Of a stretch of 43,160 bases of DNA, positions 37,055 to 43,160 are shown in pieces. The translations under genes and the position numbers were made by a program. Numbering within the stretch: position 1 is the first letter of the stretch; each line of letters begins with the position of its first letter. The stretch comes from a virus. Under the pieces are notes generated by a model. That model worked only from the letters and a program-made list of their open reading frames with translations. It ran no database searches and was not told where the DNA came from. The stretch covers positions 1 to 43,160 of IMG/VR virus record IMGVR_UViG_3300046690_000686; one strand, given 5' to 3'.

Positions 37055-38212
37055 CTACTTGCTGAGCTTGGAAAGCATGTCAGCGGTCGCTTGCGTGGAC
37101 GAGCGGACGTATTTGTCAGTCGTCGACAAGTGCAAGTGGCCGGCGAAAAACTTGAGGGTAGCAACGGCGGTGCCCGGGCTGTTGCCGAGCTCGCTGAGGC
37201 GGAAGTGGCGCAGGTGGTGGCGCGTGACGGCGGGCAGGTCCAGGCGCGCGGCGGCGGACTTCAGCGCGCCGATGTGATTGTGCTTGCCGAAGATCAGCGC
37301 GGTGGGCAGGACGGGGCCCTGGCGCTTCAGCTCGCGGTGCATCTCGGCGAGCACCGCGTATGCCTCATGCGCCAGGCTGATGACGCGCTCCTTGCCGTTC
37401 TTGGAGACGCTCGCGCGGATGGTCATCTGCTTACGGCGCAGGTCGAGGTCACACCACCTCAGCGTACCGCACTCCGCGTCCGAGCGGAGCGCCTGCGCCC
37501 AGGCAACCGTGAAGTATTCGCGCGCCGGCATGCCGCGGCGGTGGTTGTGCCGGTCGGGCACCTCTGCCAGCAGCGCCTCGACGTCCTCGGGCGTGCAGTT
37601 GGGCGGGGTGTAGTGGCTGCGCTGGTCGACCGATTCGAACACGGGCAGCTCGCGGATGTGACCGGCGGCCTTCGCCCACTTGAGGAACCGCCGCGCTGAG
37701 ACTTGCTCGCGGTGGACTGTGTTCGACTGCGGGTTGGGCTTGTTCGACCGCGGCGCGATCACGCGGCCATCGCGCTCGTACGCGCGGAAGAGCGTGGGCG
37801 ACTTGAGCCGCTCCTGCGCCCAGGCATCGAGCGCGCCCGGCTCGAGCATGTCCCAGATGCTGGCGAAGCGTGGCAGGAAGTGCAGCTCGAGGTGTTGCTT
37901 GATCTTGCGCGTGTACGACTGGCGCAGCTGGCCAATGGCGACCTGGCCATCGAGGTATTCGAAGTAGGCGGTGACGAGCTTGGCGAGGGCGTCGGGCGGC
38001 TCTACTTTGACCCGTTCTTGACGGGGCCGTACCACAGGACGCCCGAGGACAACTTTTGCGTGGTAGTCGTCGAGCCACGCCTGGGCGGCCTTCTCGTCGT
38101 CGAGACCGGTCGAGGAGCGATACCGCTTCCCCTTCCATTGGAATTCGTATTGGTAGATCCGTCCGTGATCGGCGTCGAGCTTGACGCGCGGTACACCTGT
38201 TCTGCGACCCAT
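37055..38212 (-). CDS. int: Tyrosine recombinase (integrase)
   Basis: The 385-residue protein has an arm-binding N-terminus (YQYEFQWKGKRYRSSTGLDD), a core-binding helical part and a catalytic domain with ALRSDAECGTLRW (first Arg), SKNGKERVIS (Lys), TRHHLRHFRLSELG (H-x-L-R-H), AGHLHLSTTDKYV (G-H and the Tyr nucleophile). It would insert the phage at a host attB and excise it with the excisionase. The ATG at 38212 was chosen from AGG just upstream; an earlier in-frame ATG at 38308 lies inside xis. The stop is close to attP. Confidence 0.93.
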   Translation of the reverse strand: MGRRTGVPRVKLDADHGRIYQYEFQWKGKRYRSSTGLDDEKAAQAWLDDYHAKVVLGRPVVRPRQERVKVEPPDALAKLVTAYFEYLDGQVAIGQLRQSYTRKIKQHLELHFLPRFASIWDMLEPGALDAWAQERLKSPTLFRAYERDGRVIAPRSNKPNPQSNTVHREQVSARRFLKWAKAAGHIRELPVFESVDQRSHYTPPNCTPEDVEALLAEVPDRHNHRRGMPAREYFTVAWAQALRSDAECGTLRWCDLDLRRKQMTIRASVSKNGKERVISLAHEAYAVLAEMHRELKRQGPVLPTALIFGKHNHIGALKSAAARLDLPAVTRHHLRHFRLSELGNSPGTAVATLKFFAGHLHLSTTDKYVRSSTQATADMLSKLSK

Positions 38213-38373
38213 GCCTGTAAATCCTCCAGCCGAAATCGTCGATTGCGCCCGCGCCCGACGTACGGCAGCCCCTCGTCGAGGTAGCGTCGCAACACTTTCT
38301 TGCTGCACGCAAGAAATTTGCAGGCGTCGTCGGGGGTGAGTAGGCCCGGGATGCCTTCAGCCAGGTAGACCAT
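38002..38373 (-). CDS. Excisionase-like helix-turn-helix protein
   Basis: The N-terminal half (LLTPDDACKFLACSKKVLRR, then YLDEGLPYVGRGRNRRFRLE) is the winged-helix pattern of excisionase/MerR-like proteins. The second half is Ser/Thr/Arg-rich low-complexity and reads out of frame over 211 bases of the integrase 5' end. It likely bends attP DNA and directs excision. The ATG is close to the stop of the preceding gene at 38373. Confidence 0.75.
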   Translation of the reverse strand: MVYLAEGIPGLLTPDDACKFLACSKKVLRRYLDEGLPYVGRGRNRRFRLEDLQAWVAEQVYRASSSTPITDGSTNTNSNGRGSGIAPRPVSTTRRPPRRGSTTTTQKLSSGVLWYGPVKNGSK

Positions 38374-38642
38374 CAGCCTTCCTCCCCATCTTCCGTCTCG
38401 ATCTCGACGTCTCGCACCGCTACGAACACCGGATCTGTTCGCACGGTGACCTCCACATCCCAGGCCCGATCGGTCGTGGTGCTCGCGACGCGGACTATGA
38501 TCTCCTTGAACGGGTCGCCGTTACGCCAGAGATGTTCCTCGGCATAGACCTCGGCCGCTTCGCGCCGGTCCATGCCGTCGAGCTCGTACGCTTCGTCCTC
38601 GACCTCGCCCAATTCGGGGCACCACGCCCGGAACCTGGCCAT
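38373..38642 (-). CDS. Hypothetical acidic protein (89 aa)
   Basis: The product begins MARFRAWCPELGEVEDEAYE and ends in ETEDGEEG. It is acidic with alternating strands (IIVRVASTTTDRAWDVEVTV). The ATG overlaps the previous stop by TGATG. No family is recognised. Confidence 0.6.
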   Translation of the reverse strand: MARFRAWCPELGEVEDEAYELDGMDRREAAEVYAEEHLWRNGDPFKEIIVRVASTTTDRAWDVEVTVRTDPVFVAVRDVEIETEDGEEG

Positions 38643-38818
38643 CAGCCTTGCTCCTCGATAGGCTCGATCGACGTGCAGCGGAGTGGCGGAAGGTGGGCCG
38701 TCGCGGCGTGCTCATCGCAGAGCGGGAACCTCATCCATCCGCTATGCGCCCAGTGCTTTGCGATGTTCGAGCAGTCGGCTGTTCCGCATCGCTTGGGCTT
38801 CTTCGCTTTCGCCTTCAT
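38642..38818 (-). CDS. Small zinc-finger-like protein (58 aa)
   Basis: A basic start (MKAKAKKPKRC) leads to CGTADCSNIAKHWAHSGW and FPLCDEHA; four Cys with His residues suggest one zinc site. It is coupled to both neighbours by TGATG overlaps. No specific function can be assigned. Confidence 0.6.
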   Translation of the reverse strand: MKAKAKKPKRCGTADCSNIAKHWAHSGWMRFPLCDEHAATAHLPPLRCTSIEPIEEQG

Positions 38819-38937
38819 CAGCGTCCCCTCCGCTTGACCAGCACCATCGCCAGCAATACCGGCGCGAACAGCAGAAGCACGGCGCCAACGCTGCGCCGCG
38901 CCCGGCGCGCGCGGTCGATGATGTCGGCGGCGGTCAC
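38818..38937 (-). CDS. Small membrane protein (39 aa)
   Basis: The GTG overlaps the previous stop (GTGA), and the stop overlaps the next start (TGATG). The product is basic at both ends (RARRARRS; KRRGR) with one hydrophobic helix (VGAVLLLFAPVLLAMVLV). The packing supports a real gene; function is unknown. Confidence 0.5.
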   Translation of the reverse strand: MTAADIIDRARRARRSVGAVLLLFAPVLLAMVLVKRRGR

Positions 38938-39128
38938 GGCGCCAACGGACGGCGAAACCGCACGCGCCCCCGAAACCGCATCGGGCTGATCTTGGTGGTC
39001 ACCTGCGCCATGCTCAGCTCCCACCCCTTGGCCTGCTGCTCGGTGAGGAAGGCGACCCACGGCGGGCCTGATTCGCCCTCCCACTCGGTCTCCCATGTCT
39101 CGTATTTCGGCTTGGCCTTCTTCGTCAT
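38934..39128 (-). CDS. Hypothetical protein (64 aa)
   Basis: The product is basic and aromatic-rich (KYETWETEWEGESGPPWVAF) with a FRGRVRFRRP end, perhaps a small nucleic-acid-binding protein. It overlaps both neighbours by 4 bases. No family is recognised. Confidence 0.5.
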   Translation of the reverse strand: MTKKAKPKYETWETEWEGESGPPWVAFLTEQQAKGWELSMAQVTTKISPMRFRGRVRFRRPLAP

Positions 39129-39322
39129 GGGGTGCTCTCCTTGTCGAGCGCGGCCAGCGACAGCGCTTCGATGGCAACGCAGCCGCTCTTACCCGAAATC
39201 CACGCCACATCATGGCCCGACGGCAGCCTGTCCAGCGCCTTGATCGTGTGCCCGGTCGATGTTGGCGGGCCACCGATGCGGGTGTGGTAAGTCACGACGT
39301 CGCCGACCTTCAAACGCTTCAC
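39125..39322 (-). CDS. Small SH3-like beta protein (65 aa)
   Basis: The GTG overlaps the previous stop. The product (VKRLKVGDVVTYHTRIGGPP, then HTIKALDRLPSGHDVAWISG) has short beta strands with a 'VGDVV' opening, as in SH3-like or Hypervirulence-type small barrels. No family is certain. Confidence 0.5.
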   Translation of the reverse strand: MKRLKVGDVVTYHTRIGGPPTSTGHTIKALDRLPSGHDVAWISGKSGCVAIEALSLAALDKESTP

Positions 39323-40011
39323 TTCGCACCGCCCTTCTCGTCGAGCGCGGCGCTGATACGGCATCCGAGGCAGCGCTCGCACTCGGCGTCGTGCTCGTCG
39401 GGATGATGGTCGCATTCACAATCGCAGCCGTTCTCAGCTAGCAGTTCGCCGACTTTGCGCACCATTGCCTCGAGCAGCGGCACGCGCGCGGCGAGGGCGT
39501 CACGCTCGGTCAGCGCTTTGTCGAGTTGGCGCAGCGCGTGCTCGCCTTCTTTTTCGCTTTCCGCCGCATCGGCCTCGACGCTGGCGAGCTTGGCCTGGGC
39601 CGCGTTGCGCTCGTCAATCACCCGGTTGAGCATCTCCCCGGCGGTGCCGGCTTTGGCGTCGGCGATGAGAAGGCGGATGCGGGCAACGAGCGACAGCGGT
39701 CCGCGTTCGCCAGCAGTTGGGATCGCGTCGATCTCGTCGCTCAAGACGTGGTGCGCCTCCGCCAGCTCGGCCTTCGTGTGCTCGTGGGCTGCGCGTTCGG
39801 CGGCGAGTTTGGCCTCAGCCGCGACGCGCTCTTCAACCAGGCGGCGAGTCCATTCGTCCCTCTCGACGAGCTTAGAGGACATCTCCGCGATGAGGCGGAC
39901 TGACTGCTCCTCGCAACAAGTCGCCATGCCTAGTTTCGTACGTCCGGTCTTGCCGTAGGTGCGGCCGCACTCGGGACAGGTGAACGCGATGCGGTCGGCG
40001 TCGGCGCTCAC
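39319..40011 (-). CDS. Coiled-coil protein with zinc knuckles at both ends (230 aa)
   Basis: An N-terminal CPECGRTYGKTGRTKLGMATCC suggests a zinc finger, the middle 150 residues are a long Ala/Glu/Lys coiled coil, and the C-terminus has CDCECDHHPDEHDAECERC. It is the largest of the undefined early proteins. A scaffold or adaptor role is possible; no family is recognised. The GTG overlaps the previous stop. Confidence 0.6.
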   Translation of the reverse strand: MSADADRIAFTCPECGRTYGKTGRTKLGMATCCEEQSVRLIAEMSSKLVERDEWTRRLVEERVAAEAKLAAERAAHEHTKAELAEAHHVLSDEIDAIPTAGERGPLSLVARIRLLIADAKAGTAGEMLNRVIDERNAAQAKLASVEADAAESEKEGEHALRQLDKALTERDALAARVPLLEAMVRKVGELLAENGCDCECDHHPDEHDAECERCLGCRISAALDEKGGAK

Positions 40012-40430
40012 GAGTCACCTCGACGGCGCAAGTACCGCGCCCGGTCGTAAGCCTTCCTCGCCGCCTTCGTCGCGGGGTCGTTTCTCTTGGCAGCGATGGC
40101 CTCTCGATGCCGGCGGTAGTACCGACGGTGCCGCTCGCGGCTTTTCTCCGGCTGGGCGGCTACGTATGCCCGCAACATCTGCGTCCACGCGGCGAACGCC
40201 GCCGGGTCGGCCTTCAGTCGCTCATACCGGGTATGCTCGTAGCGTTTGCTGACGGCGGCGTAGTGAGCTTTGCGCCGCGTGTCGCACTTCAGCTTCGCCT
40301 TGAAGGTCTGCTTGGCTTCCTTGAGACGCTGCCGGCGGTAGTTCAGATACTCCGCGATGCGCTCATGCCGCAGATTGTTGAACGAGGTGAAGTCCTCGAG
40401 GATCTCGAGCGCCAACCCTTCCCATGCCAT
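40008..40430 (-). CDS. Basic helical protein (140 aa)
   Basis: The ATG at 40430 has a strong GGAGGGGG site. The C-terminal two thirds are Arg/Lys/Tyr-rich helical (KAHYAAVSKRYEHTRYERLK, RHRRYYRRHREAIAAKR), much like phage nucleic-acid-binding proteins. It could be an HNH remnant, but no H-N-H set is seen. Function is unknown. Confidence 0.6.
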   Translation of the reverse strand: MAWEGLALEILEDFTSFNNLRHERIAEYLNYRRQRLKEAKQTFKAKLKCDTRRKAHYAAVSKRYEHTRYERLKADPAAFAAWTQMLRAYVAAQPEKSRERHRRYYRRHREAIAAKRNDPATKAARKAYDRARYLRRRGDS

Positions 40431-40840
40431 CAGATGCCCCCTCCCATGATGCGCAGCGCCTCGGCTTCCTCGCCCTTCCACTGCGCCTCGAAGCCGAACA
40501 CGCCCGCGTAGCCGAGCTCGGCGCCGCCGCTGGCTTCAACCGTCGGGAGCTCGGCGCGCTGCACCACCGTCGGCTTGACGAGCAGCGGCTCGTGCTCGCC
40601 GTCGCGCAGGATCGTGAGCCACCGCGCGCCCACGTCGAGCACCGTCGCCTCGAGCGCCCACAAGCGGCCCGTCGGCGGCTCCAAGATCGCCTTCATGAAC
40701 GCGCGCGTGTACTTGACGCGCGTGCCGATGCCGATGGGCGGTGACGGTGCCGGGTCTGGACGCGGCGCGTAGATGGGAGCGAGGAGCGCCATCCGCTCGG
40801 CGGTGGCTGCGTCGATGAGTGCATCGAAGGCGCGCGTCAT
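40430..40840 (-). CDS. Hypothetical protein (136 aa)
   Basis: It starts MTRAFDALIDAATAERMALL, has a Pro-rich segment (APRPDPAPSPPIG), then a beta-rich part (TRVKYTRAFMKAILEPP, RLWALEATVLDVGARWLTIL). It ends overlapping the next ATG. No family is recognised. Confidence 0.55.
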   Translation of the reverse strand: MTRAFDALIDAATAERMALLAPIYAPRPDPAPSPPIGIGTRVKYTRAFMKAILEPPTGRLWALEATVLDVGARWLTILRDGEHEPLLVKPTVVQRAELPTVEASGGAELGYAGVFGFEAQWKGEEAEALRIMGGGI

Positions 40841-41409
40841 TTGGCACCGCGCCGCGCGTCGAACGCATCCTCGCTTTCGGCGTCGGCGAGGATGGCGTCG
40901 ATCGCATCGCAAATCGGCTTGCACGCCTTCATTGCCTTGATCTCGCGATCCTGGTCGACGTGGCGATAAATCTCGCAAATGCCCTGTCGGGCATCCCGCA
41001 GCGCCGCCACCGCCCGCCCCAGCCGCGCCTTGTAGTGGTCGCGTTCCTCGGCGGTGACGAGAACGGCGCAGCGCCCGCGCCAGAGGTCGCGATCCTGCTC
41101 GACCTCGTCATGAACGCGAATCATCTCGTCGCGGTCGTGCCGGACCTTGGCGAGCTGGGCGCGCGCATCGGTCAACTCACCCTTGGTTCGCGCGTGGATG
41201 AAGCGCTCGGCGTCGAGCAGATTGAGCATCTCCAGCGAGCGCTTGTAGGCTCCCCCAAACTTCTGACGCGCCTCGGCCAGCTCGGCGGTCAGCTGCGCGC
41301 AGTTAGCGGCGGCATCCGACGCACCATCGAAGAGCATCCAGCACTGGCAGCGCCTACACGGCACGACCTCGTGCTTGTGGCCGCATGCCATGCAATCGAT
41401 GTCCGGCAT
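40837..41409 (-). CDS. Coiled-coil protein with N-terminal zinc ribbon (190 aa)
   Basis: The start MPDIDCMACGHKHEVVPCRR has cysteines in CxxC and CxxC arrangement (a zinc ribbon), followed by long charged helices (LTAELAEARQKFGGAYKRSL, RDEMIRVHDEVEQDRDLWRG). Same plan as the gene at 39319, so the two may be related. The ATG at 41409 overlaps the previous stop (TGATG). Confidence 0.6.
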   Translation of the reverse strand: MPDIDCMACGHKHEVVPCRRCQCWMLFDGASDAAANCAQLTAELAEARQKFGGAYKRSLEMLNLLDAERFIHARTKGELTDARAQLAKVRHDRDEMIRVHDEVEQDRDLWRGRCAVLVTAEERDHYKARLGRAVAALRDARQGICEIYRHVDQDREIKAMKACKPICDAIDAILADAESEDAFDARRGAK

Positions 41410-41789
41410 CACTGGCCGCCTTTCTCGCGGCGCAGCCACGTGTCGATGGTGTCCCTGGCGGCGTTAGCAGAAGACGCAGCCGGCGGGGCCGGGGCGAGCG
41501 TGGCGTCGATGCGACGAGCAAGTCGCAACGCGTAGGATCGCGCTTTGTCGTCCAGCGCGGCCATCGATGCCGCGTGTGCAAGTTCGGAGGCATCGCGCAA
41601 CGCCCCCTCCAGCATCCGCACGCGGTCGCCGACAGCGCGCAAACGCGTGACCTCGTCGCGCAACGCATCGAGCTCGCGCTGCAGCTGGTCGGCGCGGCCG
41701 TTCTGCTCGGCGACGTCGATCGCCTGCGCCGCGATCTTCCTGGCGAACGTTTCGACCAGCACCTCGATCTGCTCGGCCATTTCGCTCAA
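41409..41789 (-). CDS. Coiled-coil protein (126 aa)
   Basis: The product is helical (MAEQIEVLVETFARKIAAQA, RELDALRDEVTRLRAVGDRV) with an Ala/Pro-rich linker before a short basic end. TTG at 41789 is preferred since it overlaps the previous stop (TTGA) and has GGAGGG at good distance; ATG at 41780 is the alternative. Confidence 0.6.
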   Translation of the reverse strand: MSEMAEQIEVLVETFARKIAAQAIDVAEQNGRADQLQRELDALRDEVTRLRAVGDRVRMLEGALRDASELAHAASMAALDDKARSYALRLARRIDATLAPAPPAASSANAARDTIDTWLRREKGGQ

Positions 41790-41959
41790 AGTGCCCTCCG
41801 CTTTCGCCTCGCCATCGTGGCAATCAGTTGCCGGCGCTTCCCCAACATCACGACGCCCTCGAGCACCGACCGCCGCGGTGGCGTGCAGTCGTGCTGCGTC
41901 ATCACGATTTCCCCGCACGCCGCACACAGGCACGGCGAGAACGTCGTCAGGTCGTCCAT
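41786..41959 (-). CDS. Small cysteine-rich protein (57 aa)
   Basis: The product starts MDDLTTFSPCLCAACGEIVM and has a CxCxxC cluster and a second Cys, then a basic C-terminus (MLGKRRQLIATMARRKRR). It probably binds zinc and nucleic acid. It ends overlapping the next TTG. It is the first gene after the only long gap in this operon. Confidence 0.55.
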   Translation of the reverse strand: MDDLTTFSPCLCAACGEIVMTQHDCTPPRRSVLEGVVMLGKRRQLIATMARRKRRAL

Positions 41960-41962
41960 CGC

Positions 41963-42047
41963 GCGATCGGCAGGTGTCGAACCTGCGCCCCGGGACGGGA
42001 GATGCGTATGGCGACGCGAACACCCCGGGGATCCTTCCTTCGACCGC
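41963..42047 (-). other. tRNA-like structured element in the only sizeable operon gap
   Basis: The 3' part has a T-arm-like hairpin (GCAGG, loop TTCGACA, CCTGC at 41986-41970). The ends, GCGGTCG (42047-42041) and CGATCGC (41969-41963), pair as a 7-bp acceptor-like stem with one G-U. The region between holds CCCCGGGG and a CCCG/CGGG hairpin but no normal D-arm or anticodon arm. The total length, 85 bases, is that of a class II tRNA. It fills almost all the gap between the SSB-like and the small Cys-rich gene. A decayed tRNA or another structured RNA is possible. Confidence 0.35.
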
Positions 42048-42054
42048 GGTGGTG

Positions 42055-42648
42055 CTAGAACGGGATATCGTCGTCAGCCGCAGGCGGGAAGCCCTCGGCC
42101 CCGCCGCCTGCCGCTACGCGCTTGGGCGCGGTGCGCGTCGTGGGCGCCGCCTTGGGCTTCTCTCTCTCGGCTTCCCGGCGCGAGAGCACGGCCAGCCCCT
42201 TCATCTTGGCGGCGAACGCCTTGCGCTGTCCGTCGTTCATCGGCGTCTTGAGTGCCAAGCCGCCACTGCCCGGCCGGTTGACCCAGGCGACGCGCGCGCG
42301 GACCTTTCCTTCCCACTCGTTGTGCTCGACGACGATATCGACCTCGGTGTCGCCGAAGCCCTCGATGTTGTCGAGGTCGTCATTCGACCAGCCGGCGATG
42401 CGCAGCGCCTCGAGTGTCCGCTTCTGCGTCTTGTCAGTAAAGTAGCCGTACCAAGGCACGGACTTGCCGGCATGGGTCTCGTCCAGGAGCTCGAACGAGG
42501 CCGCTACTTGGGGGTTGCCATTGTCGGTGGTTCCGAGCTGGATAGAGCCCGGCACGCCGCGCGCGCGATAGGTGCCCTCGGGGATCTGAGGGCCGCGAAT
42601 CGAGTCGCTGTCGTTGTTGTCGTAGCTGTCACCGTATCCCATGGTCAC
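42055..42648 (-). CDS. SSB-like single-strand DNA-binding protein
   Basis: The 197-residue product has a beta-rich OB-type part (EGTYRARGVPGSIQLGTTDN, PQVAASFELLDETHAGKSVP, VDIVVEHNEWEGKVRARVAW), a basic, Pro/Ala-rich linker and the C-terminal DDDIPF, the acidic tip by which SSB proteins bind partners. It directly follows the Sak4-like gene, whose family needs a cognate SSB. The start is GTG at 42648 (overlaps the previous stop) or ATG at 42642. Confidence 0.85.
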   Translation of the reverse strand: MTMGYGDSYDNNDSDSIRGPQIPEGTYRARGVPGSIQLGTTDNGNPQVAASFELLDETHAGKSVPWYGYFTDKTQKRTLEALRIAGWSNDDLDNIEGFGDTEVDIVVEHNEWEGKVRARVAWVNRPGSGGLALKTPMNDGQRKAFAAKMKGLAVLSRREAEREKPKAAPTTRTAPKRVAAGGGAEGFPPAADDDIPF

Positions 42649-43139
42649 ACCCCTTCCTTGTGGGCGAGCTCGGCAAAGGTCGCGTAGTCAAGTGCAAACG
42701 GCTCGGTCAGGCCATATCGGTTCTTGGCGTCGAAGGCGTGCGAACGATCGACGTGAACCTGGCGAACGCCCGTCGAAACGCCCTTCGCCTTCGACTTCTC
42801 GCTCTCCTTTGCCGTCAACGTCTCGTAGTTGGTGAACAACACTGCATCGCACCATTCGCGCAGCATGCCGCCCGCGCGCGGGTGCAGCTTCATCTCGTAG
42901 CGGTCGTAGTCGTCACCCTCGGGATTCTTGAACGTCTTGATCCACGAGTGAGCGATCAGGATGATGTCCATCCGGCGCATGCGGCGCAGCTTCTCGAGAC
43001 GCCCGATGAACACGCGCCATTCGTCGAGCGCGGCCACGTAGCCCTTGCCGAATCCGTACGCCTCGATGCTCGTCTTCTTGTCGCGGTCGCAGATGAAGCG
43101 CCACAGCATCGCCTCGGCAGCGTCGAGCGTATCGATCAC
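42645..43139 (-). CDS. Sak4-like single-strand annealing ATPase, C-terminal part
   Basis: This is the second half of the gene that starts at 426 on the minus strand. The 126 bases 43014-43139 are the repeat of 1-126, so only 42645-43013 (122 codons plus stop) add new sequence. It has IILIAHSWIKTFKNPEGDDY, which looks like the sensor strand of RecA-like ATPases, and the end VRQVHVDRSHAFDAKNRYGL, found in phage AAA_24 proteins. The stop overlaps the SSB-like gene's GTG. Confidence 0.85.
   Translation of the reverse strand: MIDTLDAAEAMLWRFICDRDKKTSIEAYGFGKGYVAALDEWRVFIGRLEKLRRMRRMDIILIAHSWIKTFKNPEGDDYDRYEMKLHPRAGGMLREWCDAVLFTNYETLTAKESEKSKAKGVSTGVRQVHVDRSHAFDAKNRYGLTEPFALDYATFAELAHKEGV
43014..43139. 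repeat. Terminal direct repeat, right copy
   Basis: Identical to 1-126. It marks the overlap of a circular assembly; removing it gives a circle of 43,013 bp. Confidence 0.95.
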
Positions 43140-43160
43140 GAGTATCAGACGCTGGTGATC
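43139..43160. repeat. Terminal fold-back (inverted copy of 121-142)
   Basis: The last 22 bases are the reverse complement of 121-142. The sequence thus reads forward through the repeat to GATCAC and then turns back. This is most easily explained as an assembler walking into the opposite strand at the palindromic GATCAC/GTGATC, not as part of the phage. Confidence 0.75.

Noticed and set aside
41963-42047. Functional tRNA gene
   Set aside because: No 5-bp anticodon stem with a 7-base loop and no D-arm could be formed; kept only as a tRNA-like element.
1-43160. Integrated prophage with host flanks
   Set aside because: Exact terminal repeats and a gene running through the join show a circular form, and no host gene is seen at the ends.

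Overview
The window is one essentially complete genome of a temperate, contractile-tailed phage. The first 126 bases recur exactly at 43014-43139, so the molecule closes into a circle of about 43,013 bp, and the single-strand annealing gene reads in frame across the join. The last 22 bases are a reverse-complement fold-back that looks like an assembly error. No host genes flank the phage. The sequence is very GC-rich with many GTG starts. The cargo (a signal-peptide TPR protein and cysteine-rich lipoproteins of the 'CPDGYDCVEGRC' style) resembles genes common in Myxococcota and relatives, so such a host is suspected; this is an inference.

The layout is lambda-like. A control region at 3.28-4.57 kb holds an XRE-type repressor (leftward), a Cro/YdaS-like protein (rightward), a degenerate receiver-like protein and two clusters of a shared operator-like motif. 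From it one leftward run (3282 down to 1, then 43013 down to 37055) carries many small zinc-ribbon and coiled-coil proteins, a Cas4/AddB-like nuclease, a Sak4-like annealing ATPase, an SSB-like protein with a DDDIPF tail, an excisionase-like protein and a tyrosine integrase. The rightward run starts with a Dam-like methylase, a RecU-like resolvase, an AT-richer methyltransferase-like gene and a DnaB-N-like protein plus RecA-type helicase pair (4.3-9.1 kb). It continues with packaging, head and tail genes (9.3-29.4 kb).

The packaging and structural module follows Mu gene order: terminase, DUF935 portal, gpI-like protease/scaffold, decoration protein, capsid, gp36, gpG, gp37, gp38, sheath, tube, frameshifted chaperones, tape measure, gpN, gpP, gp45, gp46, gp47, gp48. 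There is no Mu-type transposase; integration is by a tyrosine recombinase. A GGTCCCC/GGGGACC inverted-repeat array lies just before the packaging genes.

Downstream (29.4-36.7 kb) is a mixed region: an inverted lipoprotein gene, a ribbon-helix-helix regulator, a fibre-like protein with a signal peptide, a second secreted protein, a holin-like protein, a TM/lipobox fusion, an HEVAE protein, a GH75-like endolysin, a TPR protein and a second lipoprotein. The two convergent transcripts meet at a tRNA-Leu(UAA) gene and an attP-like region. That region contains a 17-nt copy of the same tRNA's anticodon arm, flanked by repeated CCCCCGG arm-type sites, next to the integrase. This tRNA/attP arrangement, the operator system with its receiver-like protein and apparently leaderless leftward promoter, and the secreted-protein cargo are the most unusual parts.
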